The notes beneath the pieces were generated by a model, which saw only the letters and a list, made by a program, of their open reading frames with translations, made no database searches and was not told where the DNA came from. From JBCCCJ01 sp039029315 (GTDB lineage Bacteria > Bacteroidota > Bacteroidia > J057), in the NCBI GenBank assembly GCA_039029315.1, contig JBCCGK010000011.1, forward strand, positions 1 to 64,000: DNA of 64,000 bases. The letters run 5' to 3'. The translations under genes and the position numbers were made by a program. This document shows positions 63,155-64,000 of the stretch, piece after piece (the stretch's first letter is position 1; the number at the start of each line of letters is the position of its first letter).

Positions 63155-64000
63155 GTTCCAGTGATTTGCTGATTGTAAAGAAAATGCTGCTTCCTTCTCC
63201 AGGGACAGATTGTACCCAGATTTTCCCTTGATGGAGGTCCGTGATTTTTCGACAGATCGCCAAGCCGATTCCTGATCCATCGTATCGCTCATTGGGATGA
63301 AGTTTTTGGAACAGCAAAAAAATTTTATCAAAATATTGTGAATCGATTCCGATGCCATTGTCCTTGACCTCAAACTTCCAGGAATCAATCAGTTCCGTTG
63401 CGTAGATAGACACAACGGGAGGCAAGGATACTTTACAAAACTTAATGGCATTGCTAATCAAATTCTGGAACACCTGCCGGATAAAGGTTCGGTCAGCAAC
63501 GATTTGGGAAGGAAGTTGATGAAAAAAAACCTGGGCATTTGCCTCAAGGATGGAGGAATCCAATTCCTTGACCAGATGGTGCAATTCCTGCTCCAGGTCT
63601 ATGGATTCAAATTGCCTTCTCTCAGTCTGAACCCGAGAATAGGACAATAAATCCTGGGTCAAACGATGTAAATTCGAGGAAGCACTGATAATGAATTGCA
63701 AGAATTCTTTCTCTCGTTCATCGATCTTGTCAGAAAGAGACTTCGCGAGCAATTGTCCAAAACTTACAATCGTTCGAATAGGAGCTTTAAGATCATGAGA
63801 AGCGAGATAGGCGAAGTTTTCGAGTTGTAGATTGGATTCGATATATTTCTTCAATTCCTTGTTTTTCTCATCCAAATCTATCAATTGTTGCTGGATCAAC
63901 TGTTCCTGGGATTTCTTTTCGGTGATATCTACCACTGATGCAATGGATTCTACATATTCATTTTTCTGATTAAATCGAGCCTGAATTTGGAGGAGAATAG
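63105..64000 (-). CDS. Sensor histidine kinase, 5' end beyond the window
   Basis: The frame is open through the right edge; the visible 298 residues start inside a PAS/PAC domain (FNQKNEYVESIASVVDITEK). They continue with a coiled linker, HisKA (NFAYLASHDLKAPI, phospho-His) and an HATPase domain with NLISNAIKF, DNGIGI and GSGIGLAIC, ending GSSIFFTISK. It resembles the C-terminal half of the multi-PAS kinase at 45387. A GTG at 63935 is in frame but lies in the PAC region and is not the true start. It overlaps the sulfatase 3' end. Confidence 0.9.
   Translation of the reverse strand, partial: ILLQIQARFNQKNEYVESIASVVDITEKKSQEQLIQQQLIDLDEKNKELKKYIESNLQLENFAYLASHDLKAPIRTIVSFGQLLAKSLSDKIDEREKEFLQFIISASSNLHRLTQDLLSYSRVQTERRQFESIDLEQELHHLVKELDSSILEANAQVFFHQLPSQIVADRTFIRQVFQNLISNAIKFCKVSLPPVVSIYATELIDSWKFEVKDNGIGIDSQYFDKIFLLFQKLHPNERYDGSGIGLAICRKITDLHQGKIWVQSVPGEGSSIFFTISKSLEPTEQYLQSPTADSRHD

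Overview
The window looks like a chromosomal segment of a Bacteroidota bacterium, most likely of the Saprospirales/Lewinella type. The support is: a short protein ending in a type IX secretion (T9SS) sorting domain; a PD40-OmpA protein; a large FtsX-type permease of the Bacteroidota kind; many lipoprotein and Sec signal peptides; and several promoters of the Bacteroidota form TTG-N19/20-TAnnTTTG (upstream of 6939, 28772 and 29508). Base composition is balanced and fairly even by eye. I recognise no rRNA, tRNA, CRISPR array, phage genes or full insertion sequence.

Layout. 1-13.2 kb: a retinol-saturase/phytoene-desaturase-like flavoenzyme, a GNAT acetyltransferase, an FtsX-type permease, a short-chain dehydrogenase, several lipoproteins (M48 protease, esterase), a PD40-OmpA protein and a small membrane protein. 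13.6-22 kb: a large propeller-like lipoprotein, a Ser/Thr kinase-TPR receptor with its ECF sigma factor (TIGR02999 type), a tail-fibre-like secreted protein and the T9SS-tagged protein. 22.3-28.8 kb: a beta-lactamase-family lipoprotein, a lipoprotein methyltransferase, a nucleoside deoxyribosyltransferase-like protein, a Tat-exported Gfo/Idh/MocA oxidoreductase, an amino-acid racemase and an RhlE-like helicase.

29.4-37.3 kb is the most unusual part. Three plus-strand genes encode a secreted trypsin-like protease fused to a SUMF1/formylglycine-enzyme-like domain, a secreted caspase-like protein (His120/Cys171) and a secreted propeller-like protein. They meet two minus-strand genes: a membrane protein whose cytoplasmic N-terminus resembles an effector-associated domain (EAD11-like), and a secreted protein of unknown function. 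These domain types belong to bacterial caspase/trypsin/EAD conflict systems, but here the proteases carry signal peptides, so the arrangement looks like an envelope-facing version.

37.4-51.7 kb: a GMC-type oxidoreductase diverging from an operon (dehydrogenase, unknown protein, VOC protein), a YHYH-domain lipoprotein, a GNAT gene broken by one in-frame amber codon, an SPFH protein, a six-PAS histidine kinase with its response regulator, a DinB-family protein and an NRAMP-fold transporter that lacks the canonical metal-binding residues. 51.7-63.2 kb is a catabolic block: carboxylesterase, DUF1080 protein, two sulfatases, an alkylsulfatase-like hydrolase, glycerate kinase, a D-erythronate-dehydrogenase-like protein and a tandem double esterase. 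A histidine kinase runs off the right edge.

Repeats structure the intergenic DNA: a CAATAAC heptamer tract; two copies of a 165-bp MITE-like element with terminal inverted repeats; two inverted copies of a 200-230-bp dispersed repeat; and REP/BIME-like hairpins carrying GTAG/CTAC feet at three places.
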